Shown here: in pieces, positions 53,151 to 61,684 of the stretch
Layout of the letters: each line of letters opens with the position of its first letter
Position numbering within the stretch: the first letter of the stretch is position 1
From: an uncultured Winogradskyella sp.
Lineage (GTDB): Bacteria > Bacteroidota > Bacteroidia > Flavobacteriales > Flavobacteriaceae
Assembly: GCF_947501905.1 (NCBI RefSeq)
Contig: NZ_CANMXL010000001.1
Location: forward strand, 310,001-374,000
Reading direction: 5' to 3'
Length of the DNA: 64,000 nt
Made by a program: the position numbers and the translations under genes
Notes under the pieces: generated by a model
The model's input: the letters and a program-made list of their open reading frames with translations, nothing else
Told to the model about the DNA's origin: nothing
The model's database searches: none

Positions 53151-54240
53151 TTAGTTTTTTAGTAATTACATTAACAATACGCTCAGCAGTTTTGCCATCC
53201 CAAAACGGAATGGATTGTGTCTGTTTCCATTGACCTTTAAAAAGCATATCTAAATAGGGTTTTAAATTTTCAGGATTTGTACCTACCAACTCGTTTGTAC
53301 CTAGTTGAATAGTTTCTGGTCGTTCTGTATTGTCTCTAAGCGTTAAACACGGTATATTCATAATAGAGGTTTCCTCTGTTATGCCTCCGGAATCCGTAAT
53401 TACTGCTTTAGAATGCTGGACTAGATAATTGAACTCTAAATAACTCAAAGGCTCAACAATGCAAAGGCGCTTAGTATCTACATCTAACTGAGATAATATT
53501 TTTTGCGTTCTAGGATGTGCCGGAAATACAATTGGTAAGTCTTTAGTCTGATTCAAAATTTCATTCAACATCACTTCAAGATTATGCTCTTCATCAACAT
53601 TTGCAGGACGATGCATGGTTAAAACAATATACTGTTGAGCTTTAAGATTTAAAGCCTTCCAAATTGAAGGTTTATAAAATCTATTTTTATTATTCAAAAG
53701 TGTATCTATCATGGTGTTTCCAACCAAAAACAGTTGATTCTCGGCTTTACCTTCTTCTAATAAATTTTTATTTGCTAATTCTGAAGTTGTGAAGAAGTAA
53801 TCAGCTATACTATCAGTCACAATCCTGTTTACTTCCTCAGGCATTGTCATATCGCCAGAGCGAATTCCACCTTCGACATGAGCGACTTCTACATTAAGCT
53901 TTTTAGCCACAAGAGTACATGCCATTGTAGAGGTCACATCACCAACAACTATGACCAAATCAGCGGGGAAGCTATTTAACTCTTTTTCAAAAGCTAATAA
54001 TATACTTGCCGTTTGTTCAGCTTGAGTTCCGCCAGCACATTCAAGATTGGTGTTAGGCTCGGGGATAGCTAATTGTTCAAAAAAACTTTGGGACATGTTT
54101 TTATCGTAATGCTGCCCTGTATGTACCAATCGATAACTTAAATCTACCCCATCATCTTTCGCTTTATTTAAAGCACTTATAATAGGTGCAATCTTCATAA
54201 AATTTGGACGTGCTCCTGCTACTATTGTAATTCTATACAT
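53140..54240 (-). CDS. wecB: UDP-N-acetylglucosamine 2-epimerase (non-hydrolysing)
   Basis: 366 residues from the ATG at 54240 (MYRITIVAGARPNFMK); the longer ORF from 54276 would put the start inside a promoter element. Makes UDP-ManNAc for surface polysaccharide. Signatures: GARPNFMKIAPII, VHTGQHYDKNMS, VVGDVTSTMACTLVAKK, VAHVEGGIRSGDMTMPEEVNRIVTD, VFPAHPRTQK and TDSGGITEETSIMNIPCLTLRDNTERPET. No polysaccharide cluster follows, so this is a solitary copy. Confidence 0.95.
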   Translation of the reverse strand: MYRITIVAGARPNFMKIAPIISALNKAKDDGVDLSYRLVHTGQHYDKNMSQSFFEQLAIPEPNTNLECAGGTQAEQTASILLAFEKELNSFPADLVIVVGDVTSTMACTLVAKKLNVEVAHVEGGIRSGDMTMPEEVNRIVTDSIADYFFTTSELANKNLLEEGKAENQLFLVGNTMIDTLLNNKNRFYKPSIWKALNLKAQQYIVLTMHRPANVDEEHNLEVMLNEILNQTKDLPIVFPAHPRTQKILSQLDVDTKRLCIVEPLSYLEFNYLVQHSKAVITDSGGITEETSIMNIPCLTLRDNTERPETIQLGTNELVGTNPENLKPYLDMLFKGQWKQTQSIPFWDGKTAERIVNVITKKLIKN

Positions 54241-54273
54241 ATTGGACTTTAGGCTGAAAAATTTAAGTTCTTT

Positions 54274-54281
54274 CAAATTTA
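54274..54281 (-). promoter_or_regulatory. -7 element TAAATTTG for wecB
   Basis: Minus-strand exact TAnnTTTG match 34-41 bases before the ATG at 54240. Confidence 0.45.
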
Positions 54282-54312
54282 CACTTTTAGAACAACTATG
54301 TCGCCTACAAAT

Positions 54313-54339
54313 AAAAAAACCAGAGGATTTCTCCTCTGG
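54313..54339 (-). terminator. terminator of the small gene at 54439
   Basis: CCAGAGGA pairs with TCCTCTGG around TTTC; on the minus strand the stem is followed by seven T. It ends leftward transcription from the kinase locus before wecB. Confidence 0.85.
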
Positions 54340-54438
54340 CTCATTTTTGGTGAAAATTGAAGTCTTAATTAAATCCCCAATAGTAATTACTACAATTTTG
54401 GCTTCACCTACTTATGAAAGGTAATTTTATATTATTCT

Positions 54439-54741
54439 TTAAAAGGAGCATACTACTCCCGACATTTTTAAATCTATAGTGCTTCCTTCTGAGCATGAGC
54501 AAAATCTTGTTAAGATTTTTCCGTCTGGATATACAACGGTTACCAAAATGGCAAAACACTTCTTGTTATCTGCGATTGGGTTCTCAATTACATTGCCATC
54601 TATCTTTAAGACACCTTCTCTATTTTTATTCCTTAACAGTACTTGTACTTTTTGTGTGACATCGTATCCTGCAACTGTTGTAGAACTTGAAGCGTCACAA
54701 GAATATATCGCTGAATGGACTTTGAATTTATACTTAGACAT
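54439..54741 (-). CDS. small Cys-containing orphan protein
   Basis: 100 residues with no signal peptide. Beta-rich: SKYKFKVHSAIYSCDASSST, TQKVQVLLRNKNREGVLKIDG, CFAILVTVVYPDGKILTRFCSCSE and a final SGVVCSF. Five Cys, including C-S-C. No family recognised. It lies 119 bases after the LytTR regulator gene on the same strand and is followed by a strong terminator, so it may be the end of the kinase unit or its target. Opposite-strand ORF at 54479-54772 is judged a shadow. Confidence 0.55.
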   Translation of the reverse strand: MSKYKFKVHSAIYSCDASSSTTVAGYDVTQKVQVLLRNKNREGVLKIDGNVIENPIADNKKCFAILVTVVYPDGKILTRFCSCSEGSTIDLKMSGVVCSF

Positions 54742-54860
54742 AATGGGGGATTTATTTTCTAACTCAGTATAAATGTAGATGACATATATATACTATGCTC
54801 ATAAAATGTAATGGAAGCGGAATTCTAAACCGTGAAGCAGAAAAAAAAGGTAACGAAAAA

Positions 54861-55604
54861 CTAGAGGGTCTTGACTCGTTTTATAATTTCACGATAATTG
54901 TCACTCAAATCGGCTTTATGCCCACCTGATAAAAGAATTAAATTGTCTGAAAGAATTATCTCTTCAACTTTACTAACATTAACAATGAATCGTCTGTGTG
55001 TTCTAAAAAATTGGTCTGGATTTAATAGCTTAGAAATTTTTACTAATGATATATTAATAACAAATTTCTCTTTCTCAGTAATAATATTACAGTATTTATC
55101 TTCAACCTCTATATAAATAATATCTTTTACGAGAACTTTTTTTAAAGCTTTTCCTTTTTTAATAAAAAGATAGTCGTCCGTGATTACAGTATCTTCATCA
55201 TCACTTAAAAACACATCTTTTTGTTCGTAGAATTTTTCAAGTGCCATTTCTATAGCATAAAATAATTCTAACTCATTAAAAGGCTTTAGCAAATAACTGA
55301 AGGGACGTGTTAGTTTAGCGCGTTCAAATATCTGCCGGTCACTAGAACTAGTTAAAAACACAAAAGGTTTAGCGCTATCTGGGTTTACAGAGATTGCCTC
55401 AGCAACATTGATTCCTTCTGGTAGACCATTAAGGAAAATATCCACAATAAGTACATCTGGATTTGTACTATTATAAAGTGAAATGGCATCCTTAAAATTA
55501 GTAGCCAAACCTACTACATTAAAATTATTTGCCTCTAAAGAAGCAATTAAAGCATCACTCTCTGATACAGTATCTTCAACAACAAGAACATTTATCTTAT
55601 CCAT
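54861..55604 (-). CDS. LytTR-family response regulator
   Basis: 247 residues from the ATG at 55604 (MDKINVLVVEDT), chosen over an upstream non-canonical start because the receiver domain begins there. Receiver: acidic pair at 10-11, phospho-acceptor Asp55 in VLIVDIFLNG, FLTSSSD and the conserved Lys in LLKPFNELEL. DNA-binding LytTR domain from about 140: DIIYIEVEDKYCNIITEKEKFVI, LLNPDQFFRTHRRFIVN and VEEIILSDNLILLSG. Overlaps the kinase gene by 8 bases. Confidence 0.93.
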   Translation of the reverse strand: MDKINVLVVEDTVSESDALIASLEANNFNVVGLATNFKDAISLYNSTNPDVLIVDIFLNGLPEGINVAEAISVNPDSAKPFVFLTSSSDRQIFERAKLTRPFSYLLKPFNELELFYAIEMALEKFYEQKDVFLSDDEDTVITDDYLFIKKGKALKKVLVKDIIYIEVEDKYCNIITEKEKFVINISLVKISKLLNPDQFFRTHRRFIVNVSKVEEIILSDNLILLSGGHKADLSDNYREIIKRVKTL

Positions 55605-57348
55605 TATCACCCGCTTTTGGTAAAGATACAATCATTTTTGTGCCTTTGCCTAATTGACTTTCAATAGAAAACTTTCCATTGTTCTTTCTAATCATAGATT
55701 TACAAAGTTGTATTCCCAAACCTGTACCTATAACATCTTCGTTCTCTTTTTTTGATAGTAAACTTGTCTCTTTTAGTAGCTCCAATCGTGTATTGTCACT
55801 CATACCTAGTCCGCTATCTTCAATAATTAACTGGATGTAATTTTCGTCTTCAACTTTACTATAAACCGAAATAACATCATTGTTTTCGGTGAACTTTATA
55901 GCATTATCAATAAGATTACGAATAATAATTTTCAAAGATTCTTGATCGGCTAAAATTTTGTCTTTTTTTGAAACGCTATTCTCAAATTTAATTTCCTTTT
56001 CTGCAAATAAACCTTGATAATTAAAAACCACATGCTCAACTAACATATATAGACGATGCTCCTCTATATGAAAATAAGTTTGCTTGGTCTGAAGCATTGC
56101 CCAATTAAGTAAGTTATCTAATAAATTATAGGCGCCATTGACTATACTACTATTAGTATTTAAGAGTTCATCTAGTTTTTCGATATTCTTAGTTTCTAGA
56201 TTATTGACTAATGTTCTATTACTACTTTTTAAAGCATTTACTGAGGAACGCAAATCGTGGCTAACAATAGAAAACAACTTATCTTTAGTTGCATTAAGAG
56301 TGTCTAAAGTTTCGTTCTGAGTAGAAATAATTTTATTGGTCTTTACCTTTTCTCTATAGTAATAAATACTAACACCTAATAATGCTAAAAGCACTAATGC
56401 TGAAACCAAAATACCATTTCTCTGAGCAGATTTTACTTTATTTTCTGCTTCTAAGACTTGAAGTTCTTGATTCTTTTTTTCAACAGCTAGTTTTTTACTT
56501 AAATCTGCGATTTCCCAGACCTTATCTCTATTCCAAATGGAATCTTTTAAGGTATTAGATGTCTCTAAATACTTAATTGCTGTTTTATAATATCCTTTAG
56601 CTTCATTAACCGCAAATAGATTATAATTTATTTGCTGTCTAACATTGATATTTGTGCTATCTTTTTTTTGAAATGCATTGATTGCCTTTAAGAAATATTC
56701 TTCAGCTTTTGCATCTTTATACTGCTCAAAATATAAGTTCCCTAGGTTACTGTAATTTATTGCAGCTTGAGTAGTTTTATTATTATTTAAGTATAATTCT
56801 AATCCTTTTATATAATATTTCTCAGCTTCATCATAGTTTTTGCTTAACAGGTTAATATTACCTAGAGCATTATATAAAAGTGTTTGCTTTTCAGGGCAAG
56901 ATTCTTTATCTAATAACAATTCTGCTTTTTTATAGTATGGTATAACTTTGTCAAAGTCTCTAATTCCAGAAATATAAATATCTCCTAGGGCTATATAAGC
57001 ATAAAATGCTAAATCATTATTTATAGTGTTTTTTGAGAGAGATAATTTATACGTTTCAACACTTTTTTTAAAAGAATTATTTCTCCTATGTAGTTCACCT
57101 TCCAAGAAAAGAATTAAAGATTCAAAATTTTTATCCTGTTTTGCTTCTGAATCTAATTTTAAATTTTCGATGAGCTTAAAAGATTCTTCAAGAGAATTAT
57201 TTGATAGTAATAAATGTGCTTTGTGTAATTTATCAGAATTACATAAAGATTCAATGAACTCTTTTTTTGTACAAGGTTTATGTTGAGAAAAACCGCTAAA
57301 AAAAAAGCATACTAAAAATAATAGAGGGAATAAAAATTTAGCAGACAT
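55597..57348 (-). CDS. sensor histidine kinase with periplasmic TPR domain
   Basis: 583 residues. Signal peptide (about 1-21), TPR-like repeats about 45-270 (IALGDIYISGIRDFDKVIPYYKKA, NALGNINLLSKNYDEAEKYYIKGLEL, SNLGNLYFEQYKDAKAEEYFLKAINAF), a coiled-coil stretch, one membrane helix (about 311-331), then HisKA with His364 in FSIVSHDLRSSV and HATPase: IIRNLIDNAIKF (N box), IEDSGLGM (G1), GTGLGIQLCKSMIRKNNG (G2). So the TPR part senses something in the periplasm and the kinase passes phosphate to the LytTR regulator downstream. Confidence 0.92.
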   Translation of the reverse strand: MSAKFLFPLLFLVCFFFSGFSQHKPCTKKEFIESLCNSDKLHKAHLLLSNNSLEESFKLIENLKLDSEAKQDKNFESLILFLEGELHRRNNSFKKSVETYKLSLSKNTINNDLAFYAYIALGDIYISGIRDFDKVIPYYKKAELLLDKESCPEKQTLLYNALGNINLLSKNYDEAEKYYIKGLELYLNNNKTTQAAINYSNLGNLYFEQYKDAKAEEYFLKAINAFQKKDSTNINVRQQINYNLFAVNEAKGYYKTAIKYLETSNTLKDSIWNRDKVWEIADLSKKLAVEKKNQELQVLEAENKVKSAQRNGILVSALVLLALLGVSIYYYREKVKTNKIISTQNETLDTLNATKDKLFSIVSHDLRSSVNALKSSNRTLVNNLETKNIEKLDELLNTNSSIVNGAYNLLDNLLNWAMLQTKQTYFHIEEHRLYMLVEHVVFNYQGLFAEKEIKFENSVSKKDKILADQESLKIIIRNLIDNAIKFTENNDVISVYSKVEDENYIQLIIEDSGLGMSDNTRLELLKETSLLSKKENEDVIGTGLGIQLCKSMIRKNNGKFSIESQLGKGTKMIVSLPKAGDNG

Positions 57349-57398
57349 AACACTAAAATAGGTTATATCTGCTAAAAAAAAGAATTGTTGTAATGAAA

Positions 57399-57815
57399 TT
57401 AGCCTCCGCCGTTAGTAATTACTTTTGTCTTACGTACTGGATCACCCAATTCCCCTGGATTGGTTACTGGCAAACCTTCTTCATCAACAGAAATATTAAT
57501 AACTACATTACCATTACCATCTAAAACTGGGCCTGTCAAAGTAAATGAAATTTTGATTACTTGTGTATATACAGTACTTAGTGGAATACTATGATTATAT
57601 ATTGGCGTAATGGATACATCATTGCCATCTTCTACTGCTGACACCTCTATTGATGGCGCTTGATTTGCATATACGTTATTATGAAACGGGGCAATGACTG
57701 TTACATTAACTGCACCCTCAGCTAGAGAACTACAATATGCTAAAGGGGTTTCTGGACTTTGAAAATTTTCTCCGTCATCAATTTGAGAAATAGTAACATT
57801 AATTATTCCTGGCAT
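57399..57815 (-). CDS. small orphan protein ending in Gly-Gly-Gly
   Basis: 138 residues, no signal peptide. Beta-rich with an Ig-like feel: INVTISQIDDGENFQSP, VNVTVIAPFHNNVYANQAPSIEVSAVEDGNDVSITPIY, TQVIKISFTLTGPVLDGNGNVVINISVDEEG, and a C-terminus VRKTKVITNGGG. The triple glycine end is uncommon. It precedes the kinase gene by 50 bases on the same strand, so it may be its first operon member or a ligand/effector. No family recognised. Confidence 0.55.
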   Translation of the reverse strand: MPGIINVTISQIDDGENFQSPETPLAYCSSLAEGAVNVTVIAPFHNNVYANQAPSIEVSAVEDGNDVSITPIYNHSIPLSTVYTQVIKISFTLTGPVLDGNGNVVINISVDEEGLPVTNPGELGDPVRKTKVITNGGG

Positions 57816-57959
57816 AATTTTTAGATTTTAAGGGTTAATAGCCTCCAATATATAGAAATATTTAAAAAATAATCGATTAAATGCCATAAAAGTCCGATTT
57901 CCTGTCTTAAAACAGCTTTTATAGGGAATGAAACATAAAATACTTGGAACTAACTAGCT

Positions 57960-58799
57960 CTAATAATCTGCAAAATTGAAGTTTAGCATCTCCTTTACTG
58001 TATTATAAATATTTGGAAAGATAGTCCTAAACTCATCTGGTGTTTCAATAAAACATTCAATTAATACAGCCATGAACTCATATTCATTTGTATATGCATA
58101 TGCTCTAAAGTATTTGGTAGAAATTAATTCTTGTCTTTTGGTTTCATTCTCTTTTAAATATCTTTTTAAAGCCTTAAAACCATCTCTAAAAATCAATGAA
58201 CTGATATCATTATTTTTAAAACTATTTAAGTGTATGGCATGACTAAACTCATGAATACCAAGATTTAAGTTATCATTAGCAATATCATAACCTTGTTTAA
58301 AATCTTTCCATGATAATGCTAAAACACCTAACATAGGATTAACCTCTCCTTTATGTAATTGTTCGTTAATTTTAGAATAAAAAGCCTCTGGATAGACTAA
58401 TACTGCTTTTATGATAGATAAGGAATAATCTCTAAATCCAAAAGTTAATTTTACGGCAGTAGCTGATATTAATACAATTATCTCGTCTGTTAATTCCAAA
58501 CCATCTCTCCCATAAAAGCTCTTATTATTAATAAATGTTGCTACACGGTGTCTAAAGATTAATTGTTCTTTATGAGACAACCTACTATAAAATGTAAACT
58601 GTTTTTCTAAAATTCGTACTTGTTCTTTAGTTAAGCTCTTTTTAAAAAGAACAAAATTTAGCATCAAAGGTTTCTTTTTAGATTCAGCATAAGATTGCTC
58701 TATAAAACGAAATGTATACTTCAACACAAATAATCCAATTATTGATAAAAAAAATATATTGAAGATTAGACTAGAATTAGTCATAAGATTTTGGGACAT
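57960..58799 (-). CDS. M90 family zinc peptidase, MtfA-like
   Basis: 279 residues. One N-terminal membrane helix (about 10-28). MtfA-like core: LSHKEQLIFRHRVATFINNKSFYGRDGLELTDEI, ISATAVKLTFGF, VYPEAFYSK, LGVLALSWKDFKQGYDIANDNLNLGIHEFSHAIH with the HExxH motif at 183-187, and YAYTNEYEFMAVLIECFIETP supplying a likely Glu ligand (about 239-241). In E. coli MtfA regulates glucose transport by binding Mlc; that link is unlikely to carry over here. The 144-base gap to the next gene shows nothing clear. Confidence 0.85.
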   Translation of the reverse strand: MSQNLMTNSSLIFNIFFLSIIGLFVLKYTFRFIEQSYAESKKKPLMLNFVLFKKSLTKEQVRILEKQFTFYSRLSHKEQLIFRHRVATFINNKSFYGRDGLELTDEIIVLISATAVKLTFGFRDYSLSIIKAVLVYPEAFYSKINEQLHKGEVNPMLGVLALSWKDFKQGYDIANDNLNLGIHEFSHAIHLNSFKNNDISSLIFRDGFKALKRYLKENETKRQELISTKYFRAYAYTNEYEFMAVLIECFIETPDEFRTIFPNIYNTVKEMLNFNFADY

Positions 58800-58862
58800 T
58801 GTTATTTGTAAATATAAAGCCTTTTAAAATAAGTAAGAAATATACTCTTATCAAACAAAAAT

Positions 58863-58986
58863 GCTCAAGTGTGCTTGGCGTAATCTTAATATTACAAGAT
58901 TAATAATTTGGATTTGCTCCAAACATTCCTCAAGGCTCCGCTTTGAAAATAGTCTAAACAAAAAAACGCTCAAGTAAACTTGGCGT
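58863..58986. repeat. two near-identical 19-base hairpin arms (direct repeat)
   Basis: GCTCAAGTGTGCTTGGCGT at 58863-58881 and GCTCAAGTAAACTTGGCGT at 58968-58986, 16 of 19 the same, 105 bases apart. Both form a hairpin; the second is the tRNA terminator. Between them a small imperfect hairpin (58930-58946). Confidence 0.6.
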
Positions 58987-58991
58987 TTTTT
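58961..58991 (-). terminator. terminator after tRNA-Arg
   Basis: AAAAAACGCTCAAG pairs with CTTGGCGTTTTTT (one T-G pair) around a 4-base loop, with T-runs on both strands. It lies just downstream of the minus-strand tRNA. Confidence 0.8.
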
Positions 58992-59011
58992 CTTATTAAA
59001 CTATTTATTTG

Positions 59012-59085
59012 TGACCTCGAAGGGATTCGAACCCCCAACCCTCAGAGCCGAAATCTGATATTCTATCCAGTTGAACTACGAGGCC
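59012..59085 (-). tRNA. tRNA-Arg (anticodon UCG)
   Basis: 74 bases on the minus strand. Acceptor arms GGCCTCG and CGAGGTC (one G-T pair) with discriminator A and no encoded CCA; D arm GTTC/GAAT; anticodon stem TCAGA/TCTGA with loop TTTCGGC giving anticodon TCG; T arm with loop TTCGAAT. Reads the Arg codon CGA and probably other CGN codons. Located after the YqeY-type gene, all in the direction of the division cluster. Confidence 0.95.
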
Positions 59086-59094
59086 ATATGAGAG

Positions 59095-59120
59095 ACCTTT
59101 CGACTGCGCTCAAGGTGACA
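59095..59120. repeat. REP-like intergenic element fragment
   Basis: CCTTTCGACTGCGCTCAAGG with following TGACA resembles, from memory, a repeated palindromic intergenic element common in flavobacterial genomes. Only one clear copy is in the window. Confidence 0.35.
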
Positions 59121-59139
59121 ATACTCTCAAAAAACTTAT

Positions 59140-59589
59140 TTAAGACATTAATTTAGCCTTAACAATAGTAGAAATGGTTTTACCATCGGCTTGGCCTGCC
59201 AATTGTTTATTGACAATGCCCATAACTTTACCCATGTCTTTCATACCAACTGCACCAGTATCTGCAATTGCTTTTTCTACAGCTGCAGTAATAGTTGCTT
59301 CATCTAATTGCTCTGGCAAAAACTGACTTATAACTTCTGCTTGAGCTAATTCTGGCTCAGCCAAATCGTTTCTATTCTGTTCTGTGAAAATCGCAGCACT
59401 ATCTTTACGCTGCTTAACCAATTTAGATAAGATTTTTATTTCATCGTCATTAGTTAATTTGCCATCGCCACCAGATGTTTGCGCTAATAAAATTTCGGAT
59501 TTCACTGCTCTTAATGCTGCTAAAGCCGTTTGATCTTTATCTTTCATTGCGGCTTTCATTGCGGTCATTATATCTGCTTGTAAACTCAT
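59140..59589 (-). CDS. GatB/YqeY domain protein
   Basis: 149 residues, the full length of YqeY. Starts MSLQADIMTAMKAAMKDKDQTALAALRAVKSEILLAQ and has TNDDEIKILSKLVKQRKDSAAIFTEQNRNDLAEPELAQAEVISQFLPEQL plus GAVGMKDMGKVMGIVNKQLAGQADGKTISTIVKAKL, all family signatures. It is similar to the tail domain of GatB of the tRNA amidotransferase; physiological role unclear. Found just after ftsZ, as often in this family, but separated from it by a terminator and with a separate -7 candidate. Confidence 0.93.
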   Translation of the reverse strand: MSLQADIMTAMKAAMKDKDQTALAALRAVKSEILLAQTSGGDGKLTNDDEIKILSKLVKQRKDSAAIFTEQNRNDLAEPELAQAEVISQFLPEQLDEATITAAVEKAIADTGAVGMKDMGKVMGIVNKQLAGQADGKTISTIVKAKLMS

Positions 59590-59612
59590 AATCGTATTAT
59601 TTATATGGATTG

Positions 59613-59620
59613 CGAAGATA
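59613..59620 (-). promoter_or_regulatory. -7 variant TATCTTCG for the YqeY-type gene
   Basis: Minus strand, one mismatch to TAnnTTTG, 24-31 bases before the start. Same variant as before apaG. Confidence 0.35.
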
Positions 59621-59636
59621 CTAAACTATTAAAACA

Positions 59637-59668
59637 AAACCCGAAAAGCTGAGGGGCTTTTCGGGTTT
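59637..59668 (-). terminator. intrinsic terminator after ftsZ
   Basis: AAACCCGAAAAGC pairs with GCTTTTCGGGTTT around a short loop; T-rich on the minus strand. It closes the division cluster. Confidence 0.85.
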
Positions 59669-59705
59669 AAAAATGTACTTAATTAGTACTTCAATAGATT
59701 AACCA

Positions 59706-61628
59706 TTAATCGACATTATCATGTAAAAAAGAATTGTTACTTCTTAATTGTATATCATCGTTATCATCAGTTCCTACAGACATACGTGATGCGTTGGTCT
59801 CTGAAGAATGCTGAGTGTCTTCAAGATTTACGCCTTGTCTTTTATATGCAGGTTCTTTTTCTATTTCGTCAATTTTTGCATTATTAAACTTATAGTTAAA
59901 ATCTTTCATCTTCTTGCGACGTTCATCAGCTCTAGCTTTTAAGATTTCGGAAATTGGGCTATTCATTGGGTCTATTTCTCCCGAAACTTCCTCTTCTTTT
60001 TCTTCAACTGGAAGTGTTTTCTTTTCGAAAACAATCTCTTCTTTTACCTCTTTTTCCGTTTTTGCTTGTGTTGACGTTCCTGTTTCAGAAGTTGAAAAAT
60101 CGTCTAATGCATAACGTTTTTCTCCTTCTTCATTAACTTCTGTCACAGAAATTAATTCTATTGGGTCTGTAACATCAATGTCTTTAACTTCTTCTTCAAG
60201 CTGAAATAACATTTTCTCATCTCCGGTTTCTGGCTCTTCAATTTTTTCGCCATCAAATTGAGATAACGGCAAATCAAAAGTTAGCGTAATCTGTTCTTCC
60301 TCTTTTTCATCCTGAACCTCAGTTTCTACTTCCTGAACTGGTGTAATTATAAAATCATCTTCAGTTACTGGTTTAGCATCTAAAACTTCATCATAAATAA
60401 CATTTATATTTCTAATAGCCTCTGTTGTTTTTATGAGTTCATTCTCAATAACTGGTGTTTCTTCTTCAAAATCATCTTCAGTTAAAGTATGAATAATTGG
60501 TGCTTCAACTTCATTCTCTAAAACAATGTCTGGTGTAATAATTGCTGGTTCGATACCTTGAACTTCTACATCTTCTTTATAATCATCATCTTCTAATGCA
60601 TGAATAACTTTCTTAGCTTCTGTATTAGAAATTTCGTTTTGCTGATCAATATCAAAACCTGTTGCAATAATAGTTACGGAAATAGATTCTTGTAAAGATT
60701 CATCCTCTCCAACACCCATGATAATGTTAGCGCCATGTCCTGCCTCTGTTTGGATATGATCATTGATTTCTCCTATCTCATCAATAGTAATTTCCTGAGA
60801 ACCAGAAACGATAAGCAACAATACGTTTTTAGCTCCAGTAATTTTATTATCGTTTAATAATGGAGAGTCTAATGCTTTCATAATAGCTTCTTGAGCTCTA
60901 GTTTGCCCTGAAGCTGTAGCTGAACCCATAATTGCAGTACCACTTTTACTCAATACCGTTTTAGCATCACGTAAATCAATATTTTGTGTGTAATGATGTG
61001 TTATAACTTCAGCAATTCCTCTAGAAGCTGTTGATAATACTTCATCTGCTTTTGAGAATCCAGCTTTAAAACCAAGATTACCATAAACCTCACGAAGTTT
61101 ATTATTATTTATTACAATAAGAGAATCTACATGCTCTCTTAGTTTTTCGACACCACGTTGAGCCTGCTCGTTACGCATTTTTCCTTCAAACTGAAACGGC
61201 ATTGTTACTATCCCAACGGTTAGGATATCTAACTCACGTGCCATCTTTGCTATAATTGGCGCAGCCCCGGTACCGGTACCACCACCCATTCCTGCTGTAA
61301 TGAATACCATTTTTGTATTGGTATCTAGCATGCGCCTGATGTCTTCTAAACTCTCAACTGCTGATTGCTCGCCAACATCTGGATTTGCTCCTGCACCAAG
61401 ACCTTCGGTAAGATTGACACCTAACTGAATTTTGTTTGGAACACCACTATTTTGTAGGGCTTGAGCATCAGTGTTGCAGATTACAAAATCTACACCTTTG
61501 ATACCTTGTTGAAACATATGATTTATGGCATTGCTTCCGCCTCCTCCAACACCAATGACTTTAATAACATTGGATTGATTTTTTGGTAAGTCGAAAGCAA
61601 TATTCCCAAATTCGTTGTTGTTGCTCAT
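59706..61628 (-). CDS. ftsZ: cell division protein FtsZ with long acidic C-terminal region
   Basis: 640 residues, against about 380 in E. coli. Tubulin-like GTPase core about 20-330: VIGVGGGGSNAINHMFQQG, ICNTDAQAL, GAGANPDVGEQSAVES, tubulin signature GGGTGTGAAP, NNNKLREVYG, GFSKADEVLS and the second domain ending near TGFDID. Residues about 335-600 form a highly acidic, disordered linker rich in Glu, Asp, Thr and Val, ended by a more basic segment (RADERRKKMKDFNYKFNN) and DIQLRSNNSFLHDNVD, where FtsA and other partners would bind. 56 bases after ftsA. Confidence 0.97.
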   Translation of the reverse strand: MSNNNEFGNIAFDLPKNQSNVIKVIGVGGGGSNAINHMFQQGIKGVDFVICNTDAQALQNSGVPNKIQLGVNLTEGLGAGANPDVGEQSAVESLEDIRRMLDTNTKMVFITAGMGGGTGTGAAPIIAKMARELDILTVGIVTMPFQFEGKMRNEQAQRGVEKLREHVDSLIVINNNKLREVYGNLGFKAGFSKADEVLSTASRGIAEVITHHYTQNIDLRDAKTVLSKSGTAIMGSATASGQTRAQEAIMKALDSPLLNDNKITGAKNVLLLIVSGSQEITIDEIGEINDHIQTEAGHGANIIMGVGEDESLQESISVTIIATGFDIDQQNEISNTEAKKVIHALEDDDYKEDVEVQGIEPAIITPDIVLENEVEAPIIHTLTEDDFEEETPVIENELIKTTEAIRNINVIYDEVLDAKPVTEDDFIITPVQEVETEVQDEKEEEQITLTFDLPLSQFDGEKIEEPETGDEKMLFQLEEEVKDIDVTDPIELISVTEVNEEGEKRYALDDFSTSETGTSTQAKTEKEVKEEIVFEKKTLPVEEKEEEVSGEIDPMNSPISEILKARADERRKKMKDFNYKFNNAKIDEIEKEPAYKRQGVNLEDTQHSSETNASRMSVGTDDNDDIQLRSNNSFLHDNVD

Positions 61629-61684
61629 ATTAACTTTGTTATGGGGTTTTATATTTTTTGGATTGATTAATTATATATTTTTTA

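Noticed and set aside
54241-54276. Extended N-terminus of wecB from 54276
   Set aside because: Non-ATG start, falls in the -7 element, and the conserved family start is the ATG at 54240.
54479-54772. 97-codon open frame on the plus strand opposite the 100-residue orphan gene
   Set aside because: The minus-strand frame fits the co-directional locus and has a terminator; only one of the two can be judged real.
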